Shown here: piece by piece, positions 40,841 to 49,803 of the stretch
Numbering within the stretch: the stretch's first letter is position 1
How the letters are laid out: each line of letters begins with the position of its first letter
Source of the DNA: Micrococcales bacterium KH10
GTDB taxonomy: Bacteria; Actinomycetota; Actinomycetes; Actinomycetales; Cellulomonadaceae
NCBI GenBank assembly: GCA_900188465.1
Contig: FZPE01000003.1
Coordinates: 1 to 64,000, forward strand
Direction: 5' to 3'
Length of the DNA: 64,000 nt
Made by a program: the position numbers and the translations under genes
Notes under the pieces: generated by a model
The model's input: only the letters and a program-made list of their open reading frames with translations
What the model was told of the DNA's origin: nothing
Database searches by the model: none

Positions 40841-41860
40841 TCACCAAGTAATCGGTGCACTAGGCGCGGAAACATCGTAATTACGCGAATTCCCCGCTTG
40901 TTCACGCAAAACTGCCAGGACGGACGCCTTCAACGCATTACTCGAGGAATCTCCCCAGATGACCTTCCCACCACCACGCAACCGCAAAGTTATGTCGTCT
41001 TGAGTATTGGCTGAAACTGCTCGCACATCCGCACCCAACTTATCCGGAATTGCCTCCAGCACCACCAGAACAGACTCCAGCACAACCTGGTTGTCGCCCT
41101 CGATTGGCACCGAGATCACCGGCAGATCCTTCGGCGCCTTGGCGGCTCTGCCAACTTGAATAGCCTCGCTGTCGAGGAGCAGATATCCACCCTCGTCCTC
41201 ATCGGGTACCGCGACAACCGGCTGGCGAGCGGTAATGCTCACCGTGAGTCCGCGCGGCCAATCTCGTCGCAATGTGACGTCTTGGACACCTCGAACGTCT
41301 TTGATCTGTAACCGCAACGCGGTGGTATTGAGCCGTGGCAACGGCACGCCGTGGTTGTCATTGACGAGTTCGACCACCGTCTTGCGGTCAACTGTGTCAG
41401 CCGTGCCTTCGACTGTGATCTGTTCCGGATCGAGCGCGAAAAGCGGCGAGAAGAACACCGCCCACACCATGAGCACTGATGTCACCGCGACACCGGCGAC
41501 CCAATAGAGACGCCGTCGCAGTCGGGCCTTGTCGATCAGTTCTCGTTCAGCCAACCGGGCCTGCAGGCCGGTAGACACCACCGATCTGGGCTGCTGAGGT
41601 TCGCGAGCCTGCAACGGCACCACGGTGGCCACCGGAGCCTTACTCTCAGCTGTCGTAACTTCCGCACTTGCCTGCTCCGGCTTGTCCTGCGGCAACGTGG
41701 TCCGCGTCGACCGGTCCGGGAGTGGCCCCTCCCGAGTCGGCCCAGCGGCGCGCGGCTTGGCCGTGCCTGGCCTCTTCGCGGGGGGCGGGGCAACCCGCGG
41801 ACTGGGCGGCTTTGGCGCGGTCTTGCCCAATGCCGGACGAGGACGAGACGGCGGCTTCAC
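40841..41860 (-). CDS. ftsQ: cell division protein FtsQ
   Basis: This bitopic divisome protein links FtsZ-associated and septal wall synthesis proteins. A Pro/Arg/Lys-rich cytoplasmic tail of about 115 residues is followed by one transmembrane helix (LYWVAGVAVTSVLMVWAVFF, about residues 118-137). A POTRA domain (FALDPEQITVEGTADTVDR) and the beta domain (VSITARQPVVAV) come next. The 339 aa are longer than the enteric protein because of the tail, as in other actinobacteria. Its GTG overlaps the murC stop by 4 bp. Confidence 0.93.
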   Translation of the reverse strand: MKPPSRPRPALGKTAPKPPSPRVAPPPAKRPGTAKPRAAGPTREGPLPDRSTRTTLPQDKPEQASAEVTTAESKAPVATVVPLQAREPQQPRSVVSTGLQARLAERELIDKARLRRRLYWVAGVAVTSVLMVWAVFFSPLFALDPEQITVEGTADTVDRKTVVELVNDNHGVPLPRLNTTALRLQIKDVRGVQDVTLRRDWPRGLTVSITARQPVVAVPDEDEGGYLLLDSEAIQVGRAAKAPKDLPVISVPIEGDNQVVLESVLVVLEAIPDKLGADVRAVSANTQDDITLRLRGGGKVIWGDSSSNALKASVLAVLREQAGNSRNYDVSAPSAPITW

Positions 41861-43350
41861 GGCGACGACTCCGCTGGTGCATCAGGCTTGAGCCATCGGC
41901 TCGTCAGCTGATCAATGACCTCGTCGCCGATGGTGGTGATGTCACCAGCGCCAATGAGCACAATGACGTCGCCTGGTTCGGCGAGAAAAGCAGCCTGGCG
42001 GCCTGCTTCGTGCTTATCGGCTACAACCCGCAGTACCGCACCATCCGATGCGGCGGCAACGATTGTCTGAGGCCCGACATCCTCGCGATAGTTCTCGCGA
42101 GCCGCGTAGACGTCACAGAGCAAAGCGGCATCGGCCAACTGCAATGCCTGCGCGAATTCAGCGGCAAACGTCTGCGTTCGCGAATACAAGTGCGGCTGGA
42201 ACACCGCGATGACCCGACCACTGCCAATGATCGCCTTGGTCGCTGTCAGCAACGCTGCCACCTCGGTGGGGTGATGCGCGTAATCGTCGATCACCCGAAT
42301 GCCGTCCACCTCGCCGCGCAGGTCGAATCTGCGTCCGGTCCCCGTGAAGGCGCCCAGTGATCTGGCGGCGGCCGCTGGGTCAAAGCCCAGATCGACGAGA
42401 ACCGCGAGCGCTGCAGTGGCGTTGAGCACGTTGTGAATACCTGGGACCTGTAACCGTAGTCGTACGGTCTGCCCCGTGTCGGTGCGGATGGTCGCTTCGC
42501 AGAGGCAGCCCTCCCCGGGCATGGCGGTGTCCTGAATCCGGTAGTCAGCGTTCTCGGCTCGTCCGAAGGTCACCACGCGCGGCGGTGCTTGATCAGTGGC
42601 CGAATGCTCCGATTTCAGTTGTGCGGTCAATCGCCTCGTACCCGGGTCATCTGCCGAGGTGACGAGCAGTCCCGACGCTGTGATTTGCCGGGCGAAGTCA
42701 CTGAACGCTTGTTCGAACTCCGTCACCGTACGGTAGTGGTCCAAATGATCCGGTTCGATATTGGTGACCACGGCTACGGTCGGGCGGTAGTTCAAGAAAC
42801 TGCCGTCTGATTCGTCCGCCTCAATCACCATGAGCGGATCTTGTCCGGCGTGGCCGCCAGGAATGGCTCCGTGCGGTGTTTGAATGGTCGATCCCACCGC
42901 AATCGATGGGTCCCTGCCGAGGGCACGTAGTGCCACGGCGATCATCGCTGAGGTCGTTGTCTTGCCGTGCGCACCGGCCACGGCGATCAAAGAGTTGCCC
43001 TCTGACAGTGCGGCCAATGCCTGGGAACGGTGCAGCACCGTCTTTCCTGCCCGTCGTGCCGCGGCCAGTTCGGGGTTGTCTTCCTTGATCGCGCTTGAGA
43101 CTATCACCACGTCGGCGTCGGTCACGTGCGCGGCATCATGCCCGACCCAGACTCGCGCTCCGGCTTGTTCCAGTGCGCGCAAGGTTGCTGAGTCGTCACG
43201 GTCACTGCCCTGAACCGGCACCGAACGATCCAGCAGCAGTTGGGCGATCACCGACATGCCAGCGCCGCCGATAGCGATCAGGTGGGCTCTGCCCCACTGT
43301 TCCACCGCGATCGAGTCTGTTGCGGAAGCAGTCGCATCAGGCATGCTCAT
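41857..43350 (-). CDS. murC: UDP-N-acetylmuramate-L-alanine ligase
   Basis: This ATP-dependent ligase adds the first L-Ala to UDP-MurNAc. The Rossmann-like start HLIAIGGAGMSVIAQ, the Mur ligase ATP motif AGAHGKTTTSAM (about residues 108-120) and the C-terminal domain with DDYAHHPTEV are clear. The protein has 497 aa. It is coupled to murG (4-bp overlap) and ftsQ (4-bp overlap). Confidence 0.97.
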   Translation of the reverse strand: MSMPDATASATDSIAVEQWGRAHLIAIGGAGMSVIAQLLLDRSVPVQGSDRDDSATLRALEQAGARVWVGHDAAHVTDADVVIVSSAIKEDNPELAAARRAGKTVLHRSQALAALSEGNSLIAVAGAHGKTTTSAMIAVALRALGRDPSIAVGSTIQTPHGAIPGGHAGQDPLMVIEADESDGSFLNYRPTVAVVTNIEPDHLDHYRTVTEFEQAFSDFARQITASGLLVTSADDPGTRRLTAQLKSEHSATDQAPPRVVTFGRAENADYRIQDTAMPGEGCLCEATIRTDTGQTVRLRLQVPGIHNVLNATAALAVLVDLGFDPAAAARSLGAFTGTGRRFDLRGEVDGIRVIDDYAHHPTEVAALLTATKAIIGSGRVIAVFQPHLYSRTQTFAAEFAQALQLADAALLCDVYAARENYREDVGPQTIVAAASDGAVLRVVADKHEAGRQAAFLAEPGDVIVLIGAGDITTIGDEVIDQLTSRWLKPDAPAESSP

Positions 43351-44513
43351 TCACCCCCGTTCGGGGCTCGGGAGCTCTTGACCGGGCCGCTGGCGGCTTC
43401 TTGGATAAGCGCGACGAGTTTCTCCGTCGCAGTCGTGATCCCGACACCACGGCTTCGCTGGGCGCTGCGGACGAGTCGATCTGGGTCATCGAGTAACGCC
43501 CGAACTTCTGTCACCAGCCGGTTCGCGGTCAGATCATGGTCTGCGACGAGTCGTGCGCCGCCTGCCGCGACCACCTCTCGCGCGTTGCGCGCCTGTTCGC
43601 CGTTTCCGATCGGCAACGGAACATAGACAGCGGGCAGTCCCAGCGCTGACAGTTCACAGACGGTGCCGGCGCCCGCACGGCACACCACCAGGTCTGCCAG
43701 AGCGAAGAGTTGGTCTATCTCAGTGGTGTACTCAACGACGTGATAGTCCTGCTGCAGATCGGACGGCAGACGTTCACGAGCCGCCAGCGCCTCGCGCTGC
43801 TTGCCTCGCCCGGTCAGATGCACCACCTGAGCCATCCCCACCAGGTCCGCGACGGCAGCGACAACAGCCTCGTTGATCCGTTGCGCTCCGAGTGAACCGC
43901 CGGTGATGACGAGCACGTTGCGCGCCGGATCGATGTTCCAGCGAGCCGCCGCCGATGCGACGATATCCGTGTCTGTCCTGGCGTCACGGGCTGCGGCGAG
44001 TCGTGCGATGGCAGGCTGCAACGGCAGACCGATGTGATGGGCGTTTCGCAGCGGAGTGTCCGCAAAGGTCGTGGCCACCACGCTCGCTGAACGAGCGCCC
44101 CAACGATTGGCCAGGCCGGGGCGGACGTTCTGCTCGTGTAGCACCACCGGCACCCCCCTGCGGCGCGCCGCTCGGTAGGCTGGCGTGGCAACGTAACCGC
44201 CGAACCCGACCACAACGTCGGCTCCAACTTCCGCAATGATCTGTTCGACCTCGCTCACGGTGCGGCGAAACCGCTGCGGCAGCGTGAACAGTTGCGGTGA
44301 GGGACGCCGTGGAAGCGGCACCCGCTCAATGGTGCGCAAGTCGTATCCGCGGGCGGGCACCAGGTCGGATTCGATACCGGTAGCCGTGCCCAGAACCGTA
44401 ATACGGGTATCGGGGTCTGCGGTCATCAATCCATCCGCGGTAGCGAGCAACGGATTGACGTGGCCCGCTGTGCCGCCTCCGGCCAACAATACTGACAGTG
44501 AGGACGAACTCAT
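43347..44513 (-). CDS. murG: undecaprenyldiphospho-muramoylpentapeptide N-acetylglucosaminyltransferase
   Basis: This GT28 glycosyltransferase adds GlcNAc to lipid I, giving lipid II on the inner face of the membrane. Characteristic motifs are LLAGGGTAGHVNPLLA at the N-terminus (G loop), VVGFGGYVATPAYRAA, VITGGSLGAQRINEAV, and VVCRAGAGTVCELSALGLPAVYVPLP in the donor-binding domain. At 388 aa it has normal length. It lies 2 bp after ftsW and overlaps murC by 4 bp. Confidence 0.97.
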   Translation of the reverse strand: MSSSSLSVLLAGGGTAGHVNPLLATADGLMTADPDTRITVLGTATGIESDLVPARGYDLRTIERVPLPRRPSPQLFTLPQRFRRTVSEVEQIIAEVGADVVVGFGGYVATPAYRAARRRGVPVVLHEQNVRPGLANRWGARSASVVATTFADTPLRNAHHIGLPLQPAIARLAAARDARTDTDIVASAAARWNIDPARNVLVITGGSLGAQRINEAVVAAVADLVGMAQVVHLTGRGKQREALAARERLPSDLQQDYHVVEYTTEIDQLFALADLVVCRAGAGTVCELSALGLPAVYVPLPIGNGEQARNAREVVAAGGARLVADHDLTANRLVTEVRALLDDPDRLVRSAQRSRGVGITTATEKLVALIQEAASGPVKSSRAPNGGE

Positions 44514-44515
44514 CG

Positions 44516-45817
44516 TTAACTTTCTTGGTTCGGTCTGTTGGCCCGGTTACGCACCGTGTGGGCCACTACGGCCACGGAACGGCGCACTAACGACGGACGT
44601 GCCTTCAATAGTTCCGGAGCGCCCGGTTCTTCTCGGGCGAAATGAATCACTATGCCTAGCGCCAGCATGGTCGCGAGCAAGGCAGACCCGCCGGCCGACA
44701 CCAGTGGCAACGGCACTCCGATCACCGGCAGCAGGCCGATGACCACACCGATGTTGATCAGTGCCTGCCCGATGATCCAGCACGCGATTGCGGCGGTTGT
44801 GACCTTCACCATCGGGTGAGGATGACGTCGAATGACCCGCACCATGGCAATACCGAGGACCGCAAACAACATCAGCACAGCGACGGTGCCCACCAGGCCC
44901 AGTTCCTCTCCGATCACCGCGAAGATGAAGTCATTATGCGCCTCGGGAAGATACGACCATTTTTGGCGTCCTGCGCCCAGTCCGACTCCAGTGAAGCCAC
45001 CGGTGCCCAAGCCCCACAGGCCGTGCTTCGTCTGATAGGCGAGTTCTTGCGGATCGGCGATGTCGGCGTGCCCAAGCCAGGCCTTGACTCGGTTCATCCT
45101 GTTATCCGAACCGGCGAGATACCACACCGCGAAGGCGCCGAGCCCGCCGGCCGCAACCGCAAAGATCCGCATCGGGATGCCCGCGACGAAATGTGCTCCA
45201 GCCGCGAGCAGGATCATCACACCGGCGGTGCCAAGGTCGTGTCCGCCCATCACCAGACCCAGCGCGACCGCGATCACCGGTATCGCCGGGATCACCGCGT
45301 GTCTCCAGTCGTGTAGCAGGTCGTTTTTGCGGAACATGATGAACCCGAGCCACACGGCCAAGGCCAACTTCATGAATTCCGACGGTTGGATGGTGAATGA
45401 GCCGCCGATGGCGACCCAGTTCATATTTCCGCCTTTGCCGCGCGCCAACGGCGTGAAAATCAATAGCTGCAACGCGAAGGAGGCGAACAGCAGTACCCAG
45501 GCGAACCTTAGGTAGAACGTTAATTTGATACGTGTTGCCGCCAGCATCGGCAAGAGCCCGATGAGGACGAACAATCCTTGATCGAGGAACTTAGAATAGA
45601 CCGATTTTCCTTCGGCGAGGGCATCGACCGAAGAACTTGACAGCACCATGACCAGACCGAGGACGAGCAACATGGTAGTCGCACCGACAAGCATGTAGTA
45701 ACTGGTCAGGGGCGAGTCCCAAACGGTGGCGAACCTTCCGCGCCGCTGTGTTGTCGCTGCCCTGGCGGCACGTGCCCGATTGGTGACACGCACGGTGTCG
45801 GATTCGAGTTGGACCAT
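44516..45817 (-). CDS. ftsW: SEDS-family peptidoglycan polymerase FtsW
   Basis: This ten-helix SEDS glycosyltransferase polymerises lipid II at the septum together with FtsI. Recognised stretches are GKGGNMNWVAIGGSFTIQPSEFMKLAL, GHDLGTAGVMILLAAG and the C-terminal LLPVIGVPLPLVSAGGSALLATM. The basic N-terminal tail is typical of actinobacterial FtsW. The length is 433 aa. It follows murD by 3 bp and precedes murG. Confidence 0.95.
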   Translation of the reverse strand: MVQLESDTVRVTNRARAARAATTQRRGRFATVWDSPLTSYYMLVGATTMLLVLGLVMVLSSSSVDALAEGKSVYSKFLDQGLFVLIGLLPMLAATRIKLTFYLRFAWVLLFASFALQLLIFTPLARGKGGNMNWVAIGGSFTIQPSEFMKLALAVWLGFIMFRKNDLLHDWRHAVIPAIPVIAVALGLVMGGHDLGTAGVMILLAAGAHFVAGIPMRIFAVAAGGLGAFAVWYLAGSDNRMNRVKAWLGHADIADPQELAYQTKHGLWGLGTGGFTGVGLGAGRQKWSYLPEAHNDFIFAVIGEELGLVGTVAVLMLFAVLGIAMVRVIRRHPHPMVKVTTAAIACWIIGQALINIGVVIGLLPVIGVPLPLVSAGGSALLATMLALGIVIHFAREEPGAPELLKARPSLVRRSVAVVAHTVRNRANRPNQES

Positions 45818-45820
45818 ATG

Positions 45821-47260
45821 TCAATCGACCTCGGCAACACTGACCAGCGATCGCACTGCTGCAGCGAAAGAATCGCCACGACTCGCATACGATGCGAACT
45901 GGTCCATTGACGCGCATGCAGGAGCGAGCAACACCACGTCGCCCGGCGTCGCCAGGTCGTGGGCAGCTGTCACAGCTCGTTGCATCACTGTCTTAGTGTC
46001 GCCGGGGTCGATCATAGTAACGGGGATATTCGGGGCGTGTCGGTCAAGTGCCCCCTTGAGTTCACGTTGATCGACGCCGATAAGCACCACCGCCCGCAGT
46101 TTCGCCACGCAGGCAGCCACGAGCTCGTCAAAAGACACGCCTTTGGTCAGCCCGCCCGCGAGCCAGACCACACTGTGGTCAGGTTGGGAACGCAGCGAAG
46201 CCAAAGCCGCATGAGGATTCGTGGCCTTGGAATCGTTGATATACGTCACCGACTCGTACCGCGCCACAGTCTCGATGCGGTGCTGACCGGTCGAGAAGTC
46301 TCTCAACCCCTGCGCGACGGCATCCGGTGGCACCTGGACGGCACGGGCAAGCGCCGCGGCCGCGAGCGCATTCTTGATTACATGTGAGGGGATCTTCCCG
46401 TCAGCCGCAGCCAAGTGCTCCAGATCGGACAGTGTCGCGAGTTCCGCCGCGTGGCGCTGGCGGGTTGGGTCATCGTCATCAGTATGGAACGCCCGGTCGA
46501 CAATGATGGATTCAACCAGACCGAGCTCGCTCGGTCCCGGTGCACCGAGCGTGAATCCGATTGCCCTTGCGCCCTCGGTCACGTCGGCGTCGATCACGGC
46601 TTGGGCGATGGCACGATCCCCGACAGGGTAAACGCAGGCGGTCACGATGCCGTGGTAGATCTTCGCTTTGTCCGCGAGGTACGCGTCAAAACTGCCGTGC
46701 CAATCCAAATGATCGTCCGCAACGTTCAAAATCACAGCAGCATCAGCCTGCATCGAATACGTGTGATGCAGTTGAAAACTCGAGAGCTCGATAACGAGCA
46801 CGTCAACGTCCGTATCGAGCACCGCTTCAATAACCGGCTCACCGATATTCCCCACCACCCGATGGGACACATCCGCCGCTCTCAAGATGGACCCGAGCAT
46901 CTGCACCGTGGTGGTCTTGCCGTTGGTGCCGGTGACCGCCACCCAACGGGCTGGCTTGCCGGTATGCGAGTTCGGCATTCGCAGGCGCCACGCCAACTCC
47001 ACTTCGGAGAACACCGGAATGCGATAGCGGCCAGCACGCTGCAATAGCGGATGCGATGGCGGCCATCCTGGCGATGCGACGATCAGATCGACATCGGCCA
47101 GTTCCAGGGTCTCTGGATCTTGTACATCCGCATCGGCGGTGCCGTCGACCGTGGTCAGACGTGCGACCCGATCCGAAAGCGCGGCCGAGACTGCGCGACC
47201 GGTGACGCCTGTACCGGCAATGACCACATGTGACTCAGCGAGATTGAACTCGTCGGTCAC
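45821..47260 (-). CDS. murD: UDP-N-acetylmuramoylalanine-D-glutamate ligase
   Basis: It adds D-Glu to UDP-MurNAc-L-Ala. The ATP motif is VTGTNGKTTTVQM, with the YINDSKATNPHAALASL and VWLAGGLTKGVSFDEL motifs of MurD further on. The start is placed at the GTG at 47260, which overlaps the mraY TGA (GTGA) like the other junctions of this cluster and has GGTGG upstream. The frame is open back to 47329, with an ATG at 47275 as alternative. From the GTG the protein is 479 aa. Confidence 0.95.
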   Translation of the reverse strand: MTDEFNLAESHVVIAGTGVTGRAVSAALSDRVARLTTVDGTADADVQDPETLELADVDLIVASPGWPPSHPLLQRAGRYRIPVFSEVELAWRLRMPNSHTGKPARWVAVTGTNGKTTTVQMLGSILRAADVSHRVVGNIGEPVIEAVLDTDVDVLVIELSSFQLHHTYSMQADAAVILNVADDHLDWHGSFDAYLADKAKIYHGIVTACVYPVGDRAIAQAVIDADVTEGARAIGFTLGAPGPSELGLVESIIVDRAFHTDDDDPTRQRHAAELATLSDLEHLAAADGKIPSHVIKNALAAAALARAVQVPPDAVAQGLRDFSTGQHRIETVARYESVTYINDSKATNPHAALASLRSQPDHSVVWLAGGLTKGVSFDELVAACVAKLRAVVLIGVDQRELKGALDRHAPNIPVTMIDPGDTKTVMQRAVTAAHDLATPGDVVLLAPACASMDQFASYASRGDSFAAAVRSLVSVAEVD

Positions 47261-48342
47261 GAAGACACCACCCATTGTCCGTAGAAGATTCCCAGACCGA
47301 GGGCCGCGCACAGCCCTGCGATCAGCCAAAAGCGCACCACGATGTTAGTTTCGGTCCATCCGGAAAGCTCGAAGTGATGGTGTAGCGGAGCCATCTTGAA
47401 CACCCGGCGCTTGGTGAGTTTGAAGAAGCCGATCTGGATGACGTCTGACAGCACGATGATGAAGAACAGGCCACCGATGATCACGGCGAGGATCTCGGTG
47501 CGGCTCACAATCGAGATACCTGCAAAGGCGCCGCCGAGTGCTAGTGCTCCGGTGTCGCCCATGAAGATCTTGGCGGGATTCGCATTCCACCACAAGAAGC
47601 CGCAACATGCGCCGGCGATGGCGGCAGCCACAATGGCGATGTCATACGGGTCTCGTACGTCGTAGCACCCTGAAACGGCCGAGCTGAGCTCCCCGCAGTG
47701 CTGGTTCATCTGCCAAATGCCGACCAGCACGTAGGCGCCGAAGGACATCAGTGACGCGCCCGTGGCCAAGCCGTCTAGCCCGTCAGTCAGGTTCACTGCA
47801 TTCGACCATGCGGTGATCAGGAAGTTTGCCCAAAGGATGAACAGCACCGTCCCGATGCCCACGCCCCAATATGCGAGATTGATCGGCGTATCGCGCAGGA
47901 AAGAGACATTCATCGATGCTGGGCTGCGACCCGAGGCGTTGGAGAACTGCAGCGCCAAGAATGCAAAGGCAATGCCGATGACGCCCTGTCCGATTACTTT
48001 CCACTTGGCTGACAGTCCCAGACTGCGTTCTTTGCGAATCTTGGTGAAGTCATCCAAGAAGCCGATGACGCCCAACCCGACCATGAGAGTCATCACCAGC
48101 ACCGCCGAAGCCGATGGAAGCCTGCCCATCACCACCGACGCCGCAAGCCATCCCAGCACCGCTGCAACGATGATGACCACGCCACCCATGGTCGGGGTGC
48201 CGCGCTTCGTCAAGTGACTGGCCGGTCCGTCTTGTCGGATGAACTGGCCGTATTGATGTTTGACCAGGAACCGGATGAAAAGCGGCGTCCCGATCAAGGT
48301 CACGGCAAGACCGACCGTGGCCGCAACGATGATCGCAATCAT
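47257..48342 (-). CDS. mraY: phospho-N-acetylmuramoyl-pentapeptide-transferase
   Basis: This membrane enzyme transfers phospho-MurNAc-pentapeptide to undecaprenyl phosphate, forming lipid I. There are about ten hydrophobic helices. The diagnostic motifs are FLDDFTKIRKERSLGL (DDxxK-type), NLTDGLDGLATG and AKIFMGDTGALALG; MAPLHHHFELSGW holds the conserved HHH sequence. The protein has 361 aa. It overlaps murF and murD by 4 bp each. Confidence 0.97.
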   Translation of the reverse strand: MIAIIVAATVGLAVTLIGTPLFIRFLVKHQYGQFIRQDGPASHLTKRGTPTMGGVVIIVAAVLGWLAASVVMGRLPSASAVLVMTLMVGLGVIGFLDDFTKIRKERSLGLSAKWKVIGQGVIGIAFAFLALQFSNASGRSPASMNVSFLRDTPINLAYWGVGIGTVLFILWANFLITAWSNAVNLTDGLDGLATGASLMSFGAYVLVGIWQMNQHCGELSSAVSGCYDVRDPYDIAIVAAAIAGACCGFLWWNANPAKIFMGDTGALALGGAFAGISIVSRTEILAVIIGGLFFIIVLSDVIQIGFFKLTKRRVFKMAPLHHHFELSGWTETNIVVRFWLIAGLCAALGLGIFYGQWVVSS

Positions 48343-49742
48343 TCGTTCATCCCCCCTGTGGCCAGTTCATCAGCCAACTTCCATAGTCCGGCGCCATGCG
48401 ACGACTTCAGCAGCACCACGTCATCAGACCTGAGAATCGAGATCAGGTGCTCCCGTGCTTCGTCGAGGGTTTCAACGAAGATGGCCTCGTCCCCCCATGA
48501 GCCTTCTTGCGTTGCACCGTCGAAAATACCGGAAGCTCCCGAACCCACCGCAATGACCAATGAAATATTCAGTCGCACAGCGAGTCTACCGATCTCGTCG
48601 TGCCTGGCGCGCGAATCCTCACCCATTTCCAACATTTCGCCAAGAACAGCGATGGTCCGACGTTTCCGATTGGCAATCACAGCCAGGGTGCGCAGTGCCG
48701 CACGCATGGAGTCGGGATTCGCGTTGTACGCGTCGTCGATAATCGTCACGCCGTCTGGACGGTCAATGACGTGCATGCGGTGCGGTGAAAGTGTCGTGGC
48801 ATTGCTGAGGTGTTCAGTCACTTCTTGCAGGGGTAGGCCCAACACGAGTGCTGCTGTGGCAGTGGCCAGCGCGTTAGTGACGTTATGAGCGCCGATGAGC
48901 CCCAGGGAGACGGGATAGCCGCGCCCGGTATCGTTGTCGACGATGGTGAAGTCAATGCCGCCATCACGGCGCACCTGCACCTGCTTCGCCTGTAGTCGGG
49001 TGCCGGTGACGTTGCCGAATGTCACTACCGGCCCTGGCGCGTGTTCAGCCATAGCCGCGACTCTCAAGTCGTCTGCGTTGAGTACGGCAACACCGTCAGG
49101 CAAGAGGCCTTGGACGAGTTCCGTCTTCGCCTGGGCCACTGCTTCGATTCCGCCGAACTCGCCGACATGGGCGAGTCCAACCAGCAGGACAATGGCGATG
49201 TCGGGTGGGGCGATACTCGTCAGATAGGTCAGTTCGCCAAGGTGGTTTGCACCCATCTCTAAGACGAGATACCGCGTGGTCTCATCCGCTCGCAGTACCG
49301 TCAGCGGCAGGCCGACCTCGTTATTGAAGGAGGCGACCGGCGCCACCGTCGGTCCGTAGGACCGCAGAACCTGTAACAGCAGGTCCTTCGTCGTGGTCTT
49401 GCCCGCCGAACCGGTGACGGCCGCCACCCGAAGTCCGGTACGCTCGCGCAATTCGGCCAGATAGGCACGAGCCAGATCGCCTAGAGCCGCAGTGGTGTCC
49501 GGAACAACAATCGCGGGAACCGAGTCCACTGGTTCTTCTGAGAGCACCGCGACCGCGCCGCGCTCCACTGCGTCGGTGATGAAACGGTGTCCGTCAGTGG
49601 TCTGACCGCGCAGCGCCACAAACAACGAGCCCGGTTCCACATCACGCGAGTTAGTCACGACCGGTCCGGTGATCACTGCAGATGCCTGCGGTGCGGCAGC
49701 ACCGATCATTGCCGAGATCTGCGAGGTAGACAACTCGATCAC
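48339..49742 (-). CDS. murF: UDP-N-acetylmuramoyl-tripeptide-D-alanyl-D-alanine ligase
   Basis: It adds the D-Ala-D-Ala dipeptide, completing the UDP-MurNAc-pentapeptide. The ATP motif is VTGSAGKTTTKDLLLQVL, followed by FNNEVGLPLTVLR and IDDAYNANPDSMRAAL, which are typical of MurF. The GTG at 49742 has GAGGAG about 8 nt upstream. The protein is 467 aa. It starts 61 bp after murE, one of the few real gaps in the cluster, and overlaps mraY by 4 bp. Confidence 0.96.
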   Translation of the reverse strand: MIELSTSQISAMIGAAAPQASAVITGPVVTNSRDVEPGSLFVALRGQTTDGHRFITDAVERGAVAVLSEEPVDSVPAIVVPDTTAALGDLARAYLAELRERTGLRVAAVTGSAGKTTTKDLLLQVLRSYGPTVAPVASFNNEVGLPLTVLRADETTRYLVLEMGANHLGELTYLTSIAPPDIAIVLLVGLAHVGEFGGIEAVAQAKTELVQGLLPDGVAVLNADDLRVAAMAEHAPGPVVTFGNVTGTRLQAKQVQVRRDGGIDFTIVDNDTGRGYPVSLGLIGAHNVTNALATATAALVLGLPLQEVTEHLSNATTLSPHRMHVIDRPDGVTIIDDAYNANPDSMRAALRTLAVIANRKRRTIAVLGEMLEMGEDSRARHDEIGRLAVRLNISLVIAVGSGASGIFDGATQEGSWGDEAIFVETLDEAREHLISILRSDDVVLLKSSHGAGLWKLADELATGGMNE

Positions 49743-49803
49743 GCAGCGAACTCCTCAATTTCCATAACTGAACTTCTTTTCGGCCCGATGTGGTCTATCC
49801 ACA